DNA of 64,000 bases from Chrysemys picta bellii (GCF_011386835.1 NC_088801.1:17966824-18030823), one strand, 5' to 3'. Positions 1-12,789 are shown, counted from the stretch's first letter. Notes: generated by a model from the sequence alone, not told the origin. Numbers and translations: made by a program.

Positions 1-2209
1 CCCTGCATTTAGAATTCGAAATTATTGGGTTAATCATGGATTCCACTGTGGGTAAATATTGACATTTTAATAATAACCTGAGCATAAATCTCTCCAGTTA
101 AATTTGTTCTCTTTACTGGTTAAAACAGAAATCACGTTCAGCTGCTTATTTAACTTCCAGGATGCTTATCACTATTTGCGTAACACATGATACTGTTTAT
201 AACTTCTTATAACTAAGTTTTTACCTCTAATCATTCTTCAGTAACATGAGTCTTCCTAGGGCTCCTTTTTACTTGTATTACACTAAAAATCCTAGTTTTC
301 ATTATTAAGCAATTTTACATAGCTATTATTGAATCATCCAATAATGATAGCCTAGTACTGTCAAAATAAAATGTGGGAGTTGGGTTTTGTTTTTATATGA
401 TTTGACTTCTGATATTTTGATCCAAATTACATTGATCAGATTGATTAGTGACTGAATTAAATGGAAGGCACTATCGTTTGTAAAGTGCTCATGAGATCTG
501 TCTGGATAAAAGAAGTAATATAAAATGTCACTATCATTGTGCCAAAGTATTGAAGTCTTTAAAAATGTTGGATCCCTGCATTGCAGCTTGCAAAAATCTA
601 CAAGGGTTTGTGAGAGTTTGAAAGGGTTTCCACATTATTGCTATGCTTTGATTCTTCCCTGACACTGTAGTTTTGAGAGTTTGCTATATTTCTCAAATGA
701 TGGTGTTTAGCAGCTGTAGGTTCTTGAGACCGCTATTGAAATGCTAGCCTGTTACATCTGCTTTTAAATAATCTCTTCAAATATAATCTTTGCTTCTTTA
801 AATTAGATCTTTAAATTCATATTAGTGATATTTTTCAAATATTTTCCATAATGTTTATTTGATAATTAATTATCAAAGCTCTCTTAAACAAAGGATTTGC
901 TTGCTTGTACATAGCCAGGCTAACACAAAAAAAATAAAAAATAAATAAAAAAGATGACAGGTAGCTAAGACATCAGATCTTGTTCCAATGTTTAGGGTCT
1001 TGTCTCATTCTCAAGTCAATCAAAATGAAATTTCATGCTGATGTCATGACCAAATGAGATCGCTTGTTGATTCTTTTATGGGCTATTATGACGTGGGTTG
1101 TCATTTCTCTTATTTTTTTTAGTATGTCTAACATTTAGTCACTCTGATATAGTTAGCTTTACACTTGCTTTAATAAAAAAAATTTCTGAGATTGAGAGCG
1201 GGAATGAGATTTATAAAGTAGTAGATTTGAATAAAAAAAATCTGATTAGTATATCATCAGTAATACAGTGACTGGTCACCTGACTTGAAATCTGTATGTG
1301 ATCTGATCACAATACTAAATTAGTCCTCCACTCGTATTTGCTGTTAGTGTTCACTGTGACTGTGCATTTGAATATTTTGTTCATGGCTTTCCTGCAGGGC
1401 AGGAAAAAATAGCTTGACATGATTATAAAACACCTTCACTTTGACTATTCACTTGTATCTGCATCAGCTGGTTTGTTGCATCTTGGTGGGTTGGCTTGTT
1501 TGTATCAAGTTAATCATGGAAACCACACATTCTAACATTGCATTGCTAAAGGACAGTGAGAACAGTATTTCCCCCAAAAGCAATATATCCTGAAAGACAT
1601 GATCTGGTAGTTTAACAAATCTTATAACATGCATGTGCACATTCCCTCGTTGTGTCTCGAATCCTATTTAAGTGTAGGCACAGGAAGAAGCCACTCCTCC
1701 TCCTCTCTCCTTGTGCAATACTTGCATAAAATGGTCTAGCAAATTGTTAATGGTTCAGTTATGTTTCTCCGTTCACTAGATCATAGTGTATAGTCAGGAC
1801 ACCAAAAGCACTTGATTGATGACTGCTATAGTCAATGGTGAAGCTGGCATCTATATGTTCAATTGCAGCTTCAAGCATAAACCTGCTATTTTTTCAGCTT
1901 TGCCTCTAAAATAATAATAATAAACCTTCAGAGACACTTTCACCTTCAAAAGTTCCATTTTTAAGCATAAGTTTTCAGACATAAAGGGCCAACCACATTC
2001 TTTCATTGCTATGAACTCCAGTATTGTACTTCCCAGTTAGTGCAAAGCCTCAAACAAGGATTCTGTCCTTGAAAAGTCAGAGATCAGTACAAATTATAAT
2101 CAAGTCCATCACAAAATACAGATGCCCACAAATCTGTCAGTATGGAGCACCCTCAAAAAATTTTCCATCTCAAACTAGATCCAATTTCTGCAACATGTTC
2201 CAAGAACCA
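1..2209. other. AT-rich intronic DNA (MGAT5 intron), nothing recognised
   Basis: No exon with splice sites and no repeat family is recognisable here. The stretch is AT-rich with short A-runs, such as 927-951 and the AAT triplets near 1911-1922. It lies 5' of the first visible MGAT5 exon, so it should be intron of that gene. The segment encoding the residues just before the 7493 exon was looked for and not found. Confidence 0.6.
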
Positions 2210-3345
2210 TAGAATCATCAAATATTAGGGCTGGTAGAGACCTCAGGAGGTCATCTAGTCCAACCCCCTGCTCAAAGCAGGACCAACACCAACTAAATCA
2301 TCCCAGCCAAGGCTCTGTCAAGCCGGGCCTTAAAAACCTCTAAGGATGGAGATTCCACCACCTACCTAGGTAACCCATTCCAGTGCTTCACCAAGCTCCT
2401 AGTGAAATAGTTTTTCCTGATATCCAATCTAGACCTCCTTCACTGCAACTTGAGACCATTGCTCCTTGTTCTATCATCTGCCACCACTGAGAACAGCTGA
2501 GCTCTATCCTCTTTGGAACCCTCCTTTAGGTAGTTGAAGGCTGCTATCAAATCCCCACTCACTCTTCTTTTCTGCAGACTAAATAACCGCACTTCCCTCA
2601 GCCTCTCCTCGTAAGTCATGTGGCCCAGACTCCGATCATTTTCGTTGCTCTCCACTGGACTCTCCAATTTGTCTTCTCCTTTTTGTTGTGGGGGGCCCAA
2701 AACTGGATGCAATACTCCAAGTGTGGCCTCACCAGTGCTGAATAGAGGGGAATAATCACTTCCCTCGATCTGCTGGCAGTGCTCCTAGTAATACAGCCCA
2801 ATATGCCGTTGGCCTTCTTGGCAATGAGGGCACACTGCTGACTCATATCCAGCTTCTCATCCACTGTAATCCCCAGGTCCTTTTCTGCAGAACTGCTGCT
2901 TAGCCAGTCGATCCCCAGCCTGTAGCGGTGCATGGGATTCTTCCTTCCTAAGTGCAGGACTCTGCACGTGCCCTTGTTGAACTTTATCAGATTTCTTTTG
3001 GCCCAATCCTCCAATTTGTCTAGGTCACTCTGGACCCTATCCCTACCCTCCAGTGTATCTACCTCTCCCCCCAATTTAGTGTCATCTGCGAACTTGCTGA
3101 GGGTGCAATTCATCCCATCATCCAGATCATTAGTAAAGATGTTGAACAAAACCGACCCCAGGGGCACTCCACTTGATACCGGCTGCCAATTAGACATCAA
3201 GCCATTGATCACTACCCGTTGAGCCTGACAATCTAGCCAACTTTCTATCCACCTTATAATCCATTCATCCAGTCCATACTTCTTTAACTTGCTGGCCACT
3301 AAATTGTGATTTTCGATCACTGCTTTGCAAGCCCCAAATATATGG
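2210..3345 (-). mobile_element. CR1 LINE, 5'-truncated, reverse transcriptase C-terminus and 3' tail
   Basis: Read on the minus strand, this encodes the C-terminal half of a CR1-type non-LTR reverse transcriptase. The FADDTKLGG catalytic block is present, followed by the [19 protein letters not shown] segment, the [10 protein letters not shown] block and the [11 protein letters not shown] block. The frame is broken near 2640, after which a second frame continues ([15 protein letters not shown]). The [15 protein letters not shown] block is shortened to [11 protein letters not shown], so a few residues are deleted. The 3' end at about 2210 is the expected short tail related to ATTCTATG. The copy starts about two thirds into ORF2, which is normal 5' truncation, and it cannot be active. 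Confidence 0.93.
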
Positions 3346-3519
3346 TTGAAACATCTGAAATAGTTCTTAGTTAGCAACTAAGCTTGAAGCTGCCACTGTA
3401 TTGTGCAGCTTATAGATCAGAATTTGAAAATGCTTTTCAAAAGAGGCATTTTTCAAATAGGGAGAACTTATAAAATGGCTAGCTTAAGTGTGTGGTTGAT
3501 GTAGTGCATAACAACAGCT
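3346..3519. other. unassigned intronic DNA
   Basis: Nothing is recognised between the CR1 copy and the AT-rich repeat-like segment that follows. Confidence 0.5.
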
Positions 3520-3890
3520 AGACCTCACATTTTCTGACTGAACAGTTTCCCGTTGGAAAATGCTGATTGGACGGAATGAAAATGTTCCGCTGGGAACAGG
3601 GGGATTCTGTCGAAGCTTTCCTGCCTAACCCAGGCTCCTAGACTCCCCGGGCTGCCAGGAAGGCAGTTGGGGAGTTCAGATTGGAATTTTTTTTTAAAAA
3701 TTTCAATTATTGTTCTTCCAAACAGAATTCTTTGAAAATGTCCATCATGCATCTCTCACGTCCACTCCACCCCCAATGTGGAAAATTTCATGACTCCAAC
3801 TTTTCATCTGATTCCGAACTAATTTTTTTTTTAGAAATGAGAAATTTCCTGCAGAATAGAAATTCCAGTTTCCAGACAGCTGTAATAGCA
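3520..3890. repeat. probable old AT-rich DNA-transposon remnant
   Basis: The segment has phrases typical of old turtle MITE-like repeats. GAAAATG-rich ends surround a GC-richer middle (3625-3675) and T-runs (3688-3697, 3823-3832). No intact terminal repeat or target duplication could be set. The class is uncertain and the boundaries are approximate. Confidence 0.35.
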
Positions 3891-4555
3891 TAAGGAGTGT
3901 CTTGTTAACATTTGGCTGCAGAGTGTAACAATCTCTAAAACAGAAATCCTGTTCAGCTATTGTGTAGGAATGTTAAGCAAGCAGACTTATTAACTTTCTC
4001 ATGCTGTGGTTTACACAGCAGTATAGTTAAAAGAAGCTTATTGGGAACACGGTGCTATATTTTTGGTTCCATGAATTTCACAGTGGAGGGAACCTATTCT
4101 AAAGGTGTTTCTCTCATTTACAAGAGGACTGTGCTTATCCAGTGAGCTTTTCATGTGTGTGAGAAAAATGTATCTGAGTAACACTCCATTGTTGTGTGCC
4201 TCTCAGCTCTGGGCCATCTCTCTTTCTGCAGTTCAGAATAGAATGTATTCTAAAATAGTTCAGTATTGATGCACACACAAATGGTGATAAACCTATCAGT
4301 GCCAGAGAATAGATTAAACTTTCTAGGTAAGCAAAGGATATTAATGAGAGAGAAAGACACAAAGGTTTGGAACTGTAACATTTGGGGTGTGATCTGGTAA
4401 ATACCAAATAAATTTTTAAATATTCATCTTCGTCTAGCTCAATAAATACAAAACATTAACTGTATTAACAAAGTAAAAATCTATTTTTTATTTCATTTTT
4501 GCCGTTATTTGCAAAGTCTGCATGCCTGAGTTTTTCTAAATTATTATGGTATTTA
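3891..4555. other. unassigned intronic DNA
   Basis: AT-rich sequence with no exon or repeat signature that I recognise. Confidence 0.5.
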
Positions 4556-4760
4556 CAGTAATGGTCACCAACCAGTCAATCCTAGAGGATCTCCCAGTTG
4601 ATTGCGATCTCCGGCGGTGCAGTGTGGCTTCCGCTAAGGCAGACTTCCTGTCTACCCAGGCCCCATGCTGCTCCCGGAAGCGGCCAGCATGGTACCAGGG
4701 GTGTGGGGACAGGGGTCTCCCTCTGCATGCTGCTTCTGCCTGCAAGCACCAGAGCATCTA
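4556..4760 (+). mobile_element. hAT-type DNA transposon fragment (left end)
   Basis: The left end reads CAGTAATGGTCACCAACC, close to the CAGTGGTCACCAACC terminus of a non-autonomous hAT family common in reptiles. It is followed by the GATCTCC-rich body of that family. The right terminus is missing and DIRS-derived sequence follows, so this is a truncated copy. Confidence 0.5.
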
Positions 4761-4829
4761 GTACCCATCATAGAGAGGAGCAACCGGCATCACCTGTTTC
4801 CTCTAGTAGATTTGATCCTCCAGAGAAAT

Positions 4830-5800
4830 TCTTTGAGCAATCTTAGAACCACTGAAGAAATCTCCACCCTATGGCCAACATCTCCTGTTCATCTCCTGAT
4901 CCCTGGTGGTTGATTTTAAATCCTTCTAGGACTTGGTCAAAAGGGACAGAGACTCCTTGCGGATTCCCCTCAAGGAGGTTACAGAGTCTCATCATAAGCT
5001 GCTTGACATCCTTCACTCACCCTTATTGGTCCACATAGCTTTACCTGTCAATGGGGCTCTTCTAGATCCAGCAAAGATCATCTGGCACACCCCAGATTCT
5101 ATTCTGCCTATGGGGAAAAGAGTGGACAAGAAGTATTATGTTCCAGCAAAGGATTTGGAGTTTTTATTTTCCCATCCCTCACCTTACTCCTTGGTAGTGG
5201 ATGCGGTGAATGAAAGTGGTAGGCAGCACCACGCTAAATCCAGGACTCAGGACAAAGACCACAAATGCCTGGACCTACTAGTGAGAAAGTCTTACTCCTC
5301 AGCCTCCCTACAGTTTAGAATTGCCAATTATCGGGCTTTGGCAAAATACTATCATGTCAATTATAACAAGTTAACCTCGTTCATCAACCGTCTGCCGGCG
5401 GAACACAGAGAGCAGTTCCAGGCAATTGTTGAGGAGGGCCAACTATTTGCCAGGACAACCCTGCAAGCCTCCATCGATGCCGCTGATACTACCACCAGTT
5501 GGATCGCTACAGCGGTGGTGATGAGAAGAGCCTCTTGGCTCTGGCTCTGCAGTTTCCCAAAGGAAGTTCAGAGTACAGTTGAGGGCCTTCCTTTTGATGG
5601 ACCTAAGTTGTTTGTAGATAGTATGGGCGAGTCTCCGTGAACACTGAAGGATTCTAGAGCGACTGCGTGTTCTCTTGGTATCTATGCTCCTACATACAAG
5701 AGAAAATTCTGCAAGTCTCAGACAGCCCAGAGATCCCGCCCCATCCAATTCCTTCCCTCTGAGAGGACATAGCCACATCAGAAAAAGCAAAGGTTTCACA
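4830..5800 (+). pseudogene. DIRS retroelement ORF1 (Gag-like) fragment
   Basis: An open stretch from 4933 to 5640 encodes 235 residues matching the ORF1 product of reptile DIRS elements, a Gag-like protein of unknown fold. Recognisable blocks in order are KKYYVPAKDLEFLFSHP (about residue 66), SLVVDAVNE, KCLDLLVRKSYSSASLQFRIAN, LFARTTLQASIDAADTT and AVVMRRASWLW. After the stop at 5640 the homology continues in another frame (DSRAT, SLGIYAP at about 5650-5690), so one frameshift breaks the gene. The reverse transcriptase and tyrosine recombinase of the element are absent. It is inserted in an MGAT5 intron and is not a host gene. Confidence 0.82.
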
Positions 5801-5857
5801 GAAGGAAATATCTGTTTCTGAGCCTCCCATCTTTCACCTGTCCATCTCCACAGAGGC

Positions 5858-6120
5858 CATGACAAGAGGCAATGGGTTCAAGCTACAGCATAGCAGATTT
5901 AGATTAAATCTCAGGAAAAACTTCCTAACTGTAAAAACAGCAGGAAAATGGAAGACACTGCTTCAGGAGGTTGTGGAAGCTTCTTCACTGGAGGTTTTCA
6001 AAAGGAGGCTGGATAGCCATCTGCCTTGGATGGTTTATACGTAACAAATCCTGCATCTTGGCAGGGGGGTTAGACTAGATGACCCTTGCAGTCCTTTATA
6101 ACCCTGTGATTCTATGATTG
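5858..6120 (+). mobile_element. CR1-type LINE 3' end
   Basis: This is the last codons and 3' UTR of a CR1-clade LINE. It shows the RLNLRKNFLT segment and the EVFKRRLDSHLP segment, then GACTAGATGACCCTTGCAG, and ends at the tandem tail TGTGATTCTATGATTG. It belongs to a different subfamily from the copy at 2210-3345. It lies directly behind the DIRS fragment. Confidence 0.85.
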
Positions 6121-7492
6121 CACAGAGATTCAGTGTTCTCAAAGTTGGGGAGGGACGTTAACGTTTCAAGCTGTTCTATGGATTTCTTTTTTAGAGCCAG
6201 TCAGCTCATAATGTTAAACTGCTAATGCCAGAGGCTAGAACAGATTAAAGACCTAATGCGGCAATGCCTATCTACAACAGGGCTGATATTACAAATTTAT
6301 GCTTCAAATTACATTAAACTGTTTTTATATGTAGCCTGAAATAGGCTTCTGACTATAGTCACTTAGAATTTTTTTAATTCAAGAGTTCATTTTCCCTTGA
6401 AGTAAAAATTTTAATGGGGAGTATCTGAGTTTGCTAAAGAGAGATGTCATGTCTTGAATGCATAATTCTAATAGCCATGAGCCTTAGATCTAGTAGGCAG
6501 TAGTTGAAACGAGCGTATGCGTGGATTTATTCAATGGTGGTGTTTAGAGATTTGTGGCAGCTGTAGCTATCATAGCTCAGAGCTTTTAAACCAACATTGT
6601 ATGCTAATTTTAAATTAAAGAAAATAAAAAGAGACATTATTTAATTCAGTTTTCTCAAGTGTCAGGGCCGGGAAAGAGAGTGCTTCTAAATAGCTGTTGC
6701 ACAAGGATGTGACTTCTTTGTGACAAAATGTTAAATGTTTTTCAGTTGGATTTTCTGTTGCCCAATAACTGTCTTTATTATAACATGTACTGTATGCTGA
6801 TGCCTTTCCCCCTTCAGTTTAGAATGGAGGAATTGAATTGTTGGCTTGTCACTGCAGTGCTGTTGCTGAGTAGTGTGTCTTTAACTGAAGTTTGCTGCCA
6901 TCTACTGTTTATCAGAAGGCTTGTTCAATTTGGCCTGAGTATGTTTATATTGGCAAAACTACTAAGTTAGTCAGGGGAAAAAATAAAGTGGCATAGCTAG
7001 TCAGTGATGTAACTGTTGTAAAACCTGTACCTACTGGTCTACCAGAGAGCTCTAGCAGTTTTGTTTGAACTGTAATCAAACCACCAAATGTCTTTTTTCC
7101 CAAAACATAACTGAAAGGGACTGTTGTTCCATCTGTTTCATGAAAAACCTTCTGTTTAATTTAGAGTGGATTGCCATAGTTTTCTCTCCAGCCCCTTACA
7201 GGGAGATTATTGTTAGACGTGTTTTCCAGGACATTCCATTACTCTCTTAGTTTTGCAGAGAGGGAGGGAGAACAGCCAAATCCTTAGCAACATTTAGCAT
7301 GAAACTTTATTTAAAAGTTCTGTCAGGAATGTTACCCAATTCCTTTCAAACTGTTATGGGGACATATTTTGAAGGCTTGTACATTCAAAATCTTTCTCAT
7401 TGTTTATTTTAGCTTAACACGGAGTTTTTAGTGCCTTCTAAAGGGAAACAAAATTAATGGATGCTAGGTGATGTATCTTTTCTATTTTGCAG
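6121..7492. other. MGAT5 intron, nothing recognised
   Basis: AT-rich unique-looking sequence that ends in the polypyrimidine tract and AG acceptor (7478-7492) of the next exon. Open frames here, such as 6728-6970, lack splice sites and homology. Confidence 0.6.
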
Positions 7493-7639
7493 TTGTTTGT
7501 TGGACTTGGATTTCCATATGAAGGGCCTGCTCCCCTAGAGGCTATTGCTAATGGATGTGCTTTTCTAAATCTAAAATTTAACCCACCGAAAAGCAGCAAA
7601 AATACAGACTTTTTCAAAGGCAAGCCAACACTCCGAGAG
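7493..7639 (+). CDS. MGAT5: MGAT5 internal exon: start of visible C-terminal catalytic region
   Basis: This exon encodes 49 residues beginning LFVGLGFPYEGPAPLEAIAN, a near-identical match to vertebrate MGAT5 (alpha-1,6-mannosylglycoprotein 6-beta-N-acetylglucosaminyltransferase, GnT-V, family GT18). The enzyme is a type II Golgi membrane protein. It moves GlcNAc from UDP-GlcNAc to the alpha-1,6 mannose of N-glycans, making the beta-1,6 branch. The GFPYEGPAPLEA stretch lies in the GT-B C-terminal lobe and resembles the donor-binding E-G...L-E-A motif of that fold. Acceptor AG is at 7491-7492 and donor GTAAGC begins at 7640. Both ends are phase 0. It corresponds to roughly residues 511-559 of the 741-residue human protein, so the N-terminal two thirds lies upstream of this window. 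Confidence 0.97.
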
Positions 7640-9309
7640 GTAAGCTTTACTAGCACTGATGTTTCTAACATTGCAAAGTATTGGGGCTGTGATACGTCTA
7701 AGTCGCTGATACTGTTTGTACTGTAATGGTTTTCTTTTTGAGGATTGTACAACAACAAAAATTTTATTGCAAATAACTGCTTTCTTTGTAATATTACAAT
7801 AAAAAACAGAATGTCAAACTAAGGTGCATAATTTACTGCAGACAGAGCAGTTTGTCCTTTTGCCTTAACATAGCAGTGGCCAGAATTGTGGTATGATTAG
7901 TCCTATGTAAGACCACAATTATGTTATAACTAGGCACTATGATAATAAAATAATGAAACCCATCAAGTACTTCTAAGCTATAACTCTGTGTCCATGTATA
8001 TCTACATTCTTCTAATTATTTTTGACAGACCATATATACAAGTTTCACTTCAAGATCTGATTTTCTATCCAGGGGAAACCTCAGTTGAGATCCCTGTGAC
8101 TTCTTCTCTTAAGGAAATGAGCATCACTGGGCAATAAGTGCATCCTTGTTCAAATAAATATGAATGTTGTACTTACTATTCTGTTTAGCCCTAGTAGTAA
8201 CACTAGCAATGAACTGTGTGTATTTGACTGTAAAGACACTTGGAGAGCCAAACCAATTTTTGAGGAGTGAACAGGAAAAGCAAACTACAAGTCTCCAAAG
8301 CATCCAGAATATTTTGTTACCCTGAAGGGAAAAGGAGAAGACCAAACAAACTGACCTTCCATGCAAGGATTTACTGAATATTATTGTTCATCGTGTTATA
8401 ATTGCAGCATATCTGTGTATGGGTAAAGTTAGGCCTATAACATACTGAAAACATATAGCATTTATCTAGTCATTTTTTTCTTGGCCTGACATTGGTTAAC
8501 ACACACTATTGCTTGCAACTTTGAATTGTCTTTAAATAAGTATTGTGTATGTTAAACAAATGTAGAATTATCTTGCTGATCTAAAAGGGAATATGTAGAT
8601 AGGGAACAGCTTGCATGATAGCATTGGTCTGCTCGCAGATGGTGGTTCAGCTAGATGAACTGCACATTGAACTCATGCCAATTGGTTGATGAGTGATGCA
8701 TTTCTACCATTTCTCATTTTAATTAATATTTAATATTTAGTAACATAGGTTGCCTGTGCCAAAGGGTTTGTGAGCAAGGTTTTGTGCACTGTTCTCAATC
8801 TTTTCTACAAATACAATCGATATAGTAGTCCAAATTCACCCCTTTCCTACAGCTTGACTTTATTAACAAAGAAAACAATAATAAAATAGAGAACATGACA
8901 ATTAAAAAATAGAAGAGATTAAAAAACTCTTCTTCCCAGGTTTGGCTTCTTGTAGGGTTTTTCTGCTCAGGACTGCTTGGTCCTTTTGGATCATCTCTCT
9001 CCAGAAAGCCACTTCTAGGTCTCTTATGTCCAAGAGCAATAACCAGTCACCTTCCCAGTAAATCACCATAACCCACTTAACCCTTTACTGGCAGAATCAA
9101 CACTACTTGAAATGCCATGCCCTGTTAGCCAAACACTGCCAGCCTGCTACAGCATTAATAAAAAGAATTGCATTGGACTCTATATAATGTTCAGATTACT
9201 AGTGATTTTAATTTTTGTAAACCTTAGTGTAGAACACAAGTGTAGCTAATAACTATGAATGCTGATTCTACTTTTTACTCCATTTACCTACTCTTGAGAC
9301 AGTAGTGCC
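7640..9309. other. MGAT5 intron, nothing recognised
   Basis: AT-rich intron sequence with no convincing repeat or exon. The frame of the preceding exon stays open for 29 codons into the intron (to 7726), which is read-through rather than coding. Confidence 0.6.
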
Positions 9310-9510
9310 TGATCGAGTGATCAAAAAAAAGGAATGGGAGACAGGTACATATGAATTCTAATCCCCTTTGTGAGACTTTGGATTTAGGGAAGGTGGTGGT
9401 AACTGTATATCTCAGTTTTTTCACCTCTACAGTGGAAAAAAAAAAGCCCACAGGAGTGCTGAGAATTAATTAGTGTTCATAAAACACTTTAAAGATGATA
9501 ATCCTTAATA
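9310..9510 (+). repeat. MIR-type SINE remnant
   Basis: The order of words fits an ancient MIR/CORE-SINE. A 'gaattctaatcccc' portion is followed by GTATATCTCAGTTTTTTCACCTCTAC, which corresponds to the MIR 'cctcagtttccccatctgta' segment. A GTGCTGAGAATTAATTAG stretch and 'aaaacactttaaagat' come next, as in the MIR 3' part. It is highly diverged. Confidence 0.6.
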
Positions 9511-9554
9511 TTTACTTGGCAGAAATATCACTACAGTTACTGTGTTTTTTCTCT

Positions 9555-9985
9555 CAGTTTAGGTAGAGCTGGTCAAAAAAAAAAATTGTAAGGAAATTTT
9601 TCCTATCAAAAAATAGTTTTGTCTGAACTGAATTTTTTGTTGTTGTTGTTTTTTGTAGGAAAATTTGAGAGGAAAATATTTGTGTTGAATGGACATTTTG
9701 TTTTGGTGTAAAATTTTTGCTACTTTTTTTGTTTCAAAAACCTGAAAAGACATTTTGAAAAGAAACATCAACACAAAACAAAAGTTTTCATTTCAACTTA
9801 GTGCCGTTTCTTTTTTGTTTTCTGAAACCCAGAAAGTGACACAAAACAACTTTATATGTTTAAATTAAATGAACATGTTGATTCAAAATTTCCCATGGGA
9901 AAACAAACTTTTCTACCCAAAAAAATTCAAATGGAAGCTTTTTGTTCAAAATCTCTTACAGGGGGAAAATGTTAGGTTTCTGACC
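9555..9985. repeat. AT-rich DNA-transposon (MITE-like) remnant
   Basis: It begins TAGAGCTGGTCAAAAA and is rich in AAAATTT / TTTTGTTT runs. The TAGAGCTGG end resembles the terminus of the element at 13996-14367. No matching right terminus or target duplication was found, so class and end are tentative. Confidence 0.4.
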
Positions 9986-12672
9986 GCCTCTATTTCTATG
10001 CAGCAGAAAGGCCCCAAGAATGACTACGACCTTCACCTCTGGCCAGTCACATTATTTCAGCATCAAGACAGTATTCTTAAAATTTCTACCGAACACATCC
10101 TCACAAGAGCTGGCACACAGTGGAACATTGCTGGTTGATTCGCTGTTGATATCAAGGCTTCAAAATCAGGCCTGGCTTAATGTGCTGCCTGCCAGTCTGA
10201 AGTGTATAACGAACCCATGATCTCCAGTATAACTCCTGAAGCTGTGTGAAGTTTAATCATTATATTTACATACTTGGGGGGGGGAATCACATTTTGAAAC
10301 GTAATGCAAATAATGTTAGCACTTAAGCAATATTATTATGTTCATTGCCATACAATTTATTAATAAAGGCATATTCTCTGCCCCCAGTAGCTTATACAAT
10401 CTAAAATTCAGATGTGAATGCCCTGGAAATTCAGGAAATTTTGATAACCTGAGTTTTTAAATATATATCACTTAAACAGTAGTGGTAACAGTATGATACT
10501 GAGGTTAGCTGTATATGCGGATTTCGTGGAGGGATTGGGTTTTCAGGAGGAACTGAAAAGATGATGATGGGGTGGAACATGGTGCACTAGGATACGGCTT
10601 ATATAGACAGATCATGTAATCTGTGGGTCTTCCTCAAAAATCTTCTTAATCTTACTAAGGCACCAGTCCTCTAGTGAGCTCTATGTGCATCCCAACTGAG
10701 TTCACTGGGTCTCTGTAGAAGCAAGGCATCAGCCTCCGTGAAGCTCATAGACCAAATCTGGCCTATGTTATTTCAATCCAATTGTGGCTTATTTCCACTT
10801 TGACGTAACCTTTAAATTTTACCTTTATTTTTATGTGAATGTTCACTTTTACAATATCATAAAATGTTAATATAGGTCTCCAAAAAATGCTGGCTTCCTG
10901 TGCTCAGAAATATAGAACAGGAGGTAAATATTTTGTGAAAATTGTTTGCTTGCACTGCCTTGCTGCTTTGCATTTGCTTCAGCAAGGAGTTCAAGTACAA
11001 TAGTTACTTTATCTAAGAAGAATGACTTTTAAGTATATGTAAAAAAAATGTTTTGCTCAGTGAAAGTACTTGAACACAAAAGGGGAGAAAATCTCGTAAT
11101 ACATATAAAGAGGCAGTTGTTTAAATACTTTGCTTGCAGTTTTCTTATGTTGGGGTATTATGTTATTTAAAAGGCATTCCTTTTCAGGCCAGTGTGAGGA
11201 CACACTTCTCTCTTGTACATTTTTAACCTGTTCTTCCTTTCAGTATGCATTCTTGCACATCTCTTAACTTCTGTGATACCATGATGTCATTGCAATCTTT
11301 TTCCGTGCCAAACTGTCAGTTCTGGCCATGGTCTAATTGATGCCAAGTGACTTATTGTTCTGGTTTGACTTGGCTGATATTTTTTTAATTTATTTTGTTT
11401 TCTAGCAAGCAGTGAGCAAGATGTCAATTAGGTTCTAAAATGCACATTGGAGGTGACATTCAGTCTCATTTTCAGGAGAGTCAGGGTTCGTTCTGGGTGA
11501 TCAAAGTCTTAATTGTGCCATCTGTGTATGAGCTTAGAATTTTTGAACATGGAGGATTGGATGACATGGGGAACAATTAATAGTATGTAGAGCCTTTCAC
11601 CTCTAGGTCATGGGTTCAGACCGCCCAAGGCTAGTAGATGTGATGAACTGGGGAAAATGTCTTCATTTTTATATGAATATTATGTGTAACTATGTTTCCC
11701 TGTTCAATTTTGTATTTCTGCCTGCCTGAATGCATGGGGTTAAATCAAATGAGGCTGTAAACAGGTTATCAAAAACCAAGCAGGAAAGGTAAAACAACGA
11801 CACAGATAAAACAGCATCAGGTACACAGTTTCAAAGGAATGAAGATAATGACTGGACCACCAATTGGGAGAGAAAATACCTAGCTGGGTCAGTCCAAGCG
11901 AAGATATTTTACCCTTTCCCAGGACAATGGTTATATGTGAGGGTTATAAAATGAGTTTGATAGTCCAGTTCCCCAAGGATGTATATCTGCATGGCAATAG
12001 TATCATCAATATTGTAATAAGCACTAATTGGTAACCTTGCTAGCAGTCTGAGAATAGAAAATCAGAATCAAATGTGCACAGTAATAATCGTGCATTTCTC
12101 ACATTTGTGAGAGAAAAAGAGGGAGAAGAGAGGGTTTGGATGGAAAGATACTGACATTTCATCTTGAAGGGATGGAAAGATTTTCAAGAGATGCCTGAGA
12201 TGGGGAGAGATGCAGGAATGGATAAAGGATAGAGGCTCTGGATAGAAAAGGAGATTTGGGAGTAGTTCATCCGGATGTATTAGCTGATCTCAAAGAAGTA
12301 AATGAAATCACCCAGAGAGCAAGAGATAATATAGAGATAAAATGGGAGAGGTTGGTACATAAAGCGAGATAGGGAAGTTCCACTGCTTGTTACCTATGCT
12401 GTACCTGTTGTGTGGATAAATTAGAGGTCATTGGTCCCCATACTTATCAATCCAGTGTATTTTATATGCACCAAGTTCACCCACAAGATTTAATGGGGAA
12501 AATATAGAAAACCTAAAACAGAGGTAAAAGAGAAATTAAGTTATCTTTATATTCCAGCTCTGTTATTGCATTATCTATATGTATTATATCCTGAGACCCA
12601 AACCAAGTGAAGGGGGCCAGGAAAGAGATCTTGACCCTTGCTTTTTACCAGTATATTGATTTTCTTTTTCAG
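9986..12672. other. MGAT5 intron, nothing firmly recognised
   Basis: About 2.7 kb of intron without an exon. Around 10640-10770 a weak palindromic remnant (CCAACTGAGTTCACTGGG) may belong to the short palindromic family seen elsewhere in this window. 10376-10412 resembles an L2-type LINE tail. The end holds the TTTTCTTTTTCAG acceptor of the next exon. Confidence 0.5.
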
Positions 12673-12789
12673 TTGACATCTCAGCATCCTTATGCTGAGG
12701 TTTACATTGGGAAGCCTCATGTCTGGACTGTGAACTTCAATGATCCTTCTGAGGTGGAGAACGCAGTGAAAGCAATTTTGAATCAAAAG
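12673..12789 (+). CDS. MGAT5: MGAT5 internal exon
   Basis: This exon encodes 39 residues, LTSQHPYAEVYIGKPHVWTV followed by NFNDPSEVENAVKAILNQK. It continues directly from the previous exon (…GKPTLRE) exactly as in vertebrate MGAT5. Acceptor AG is at 12671-12672, after a T-rich tract. The donor reads AAG|GTTAAT, a weaker match to the consensus than the other exons of this gene. Both ends are phase 0. It lies in the GT-B catalytic domain. The substitutions relative to the mammalian protein are conservative and the length is unchanged. The frame stays open for a further 51 codons past the donor. Confidence 0.96.

Noticed and set aside
6728..6970. Hydrophobic 80-codon frame just upstream of the first MGAT5 exon
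   Set aside because: It does not encode the MGAT5 residues expected before 7493 and has no fitting donor. It was considered as the missing upstream exon and dropped.
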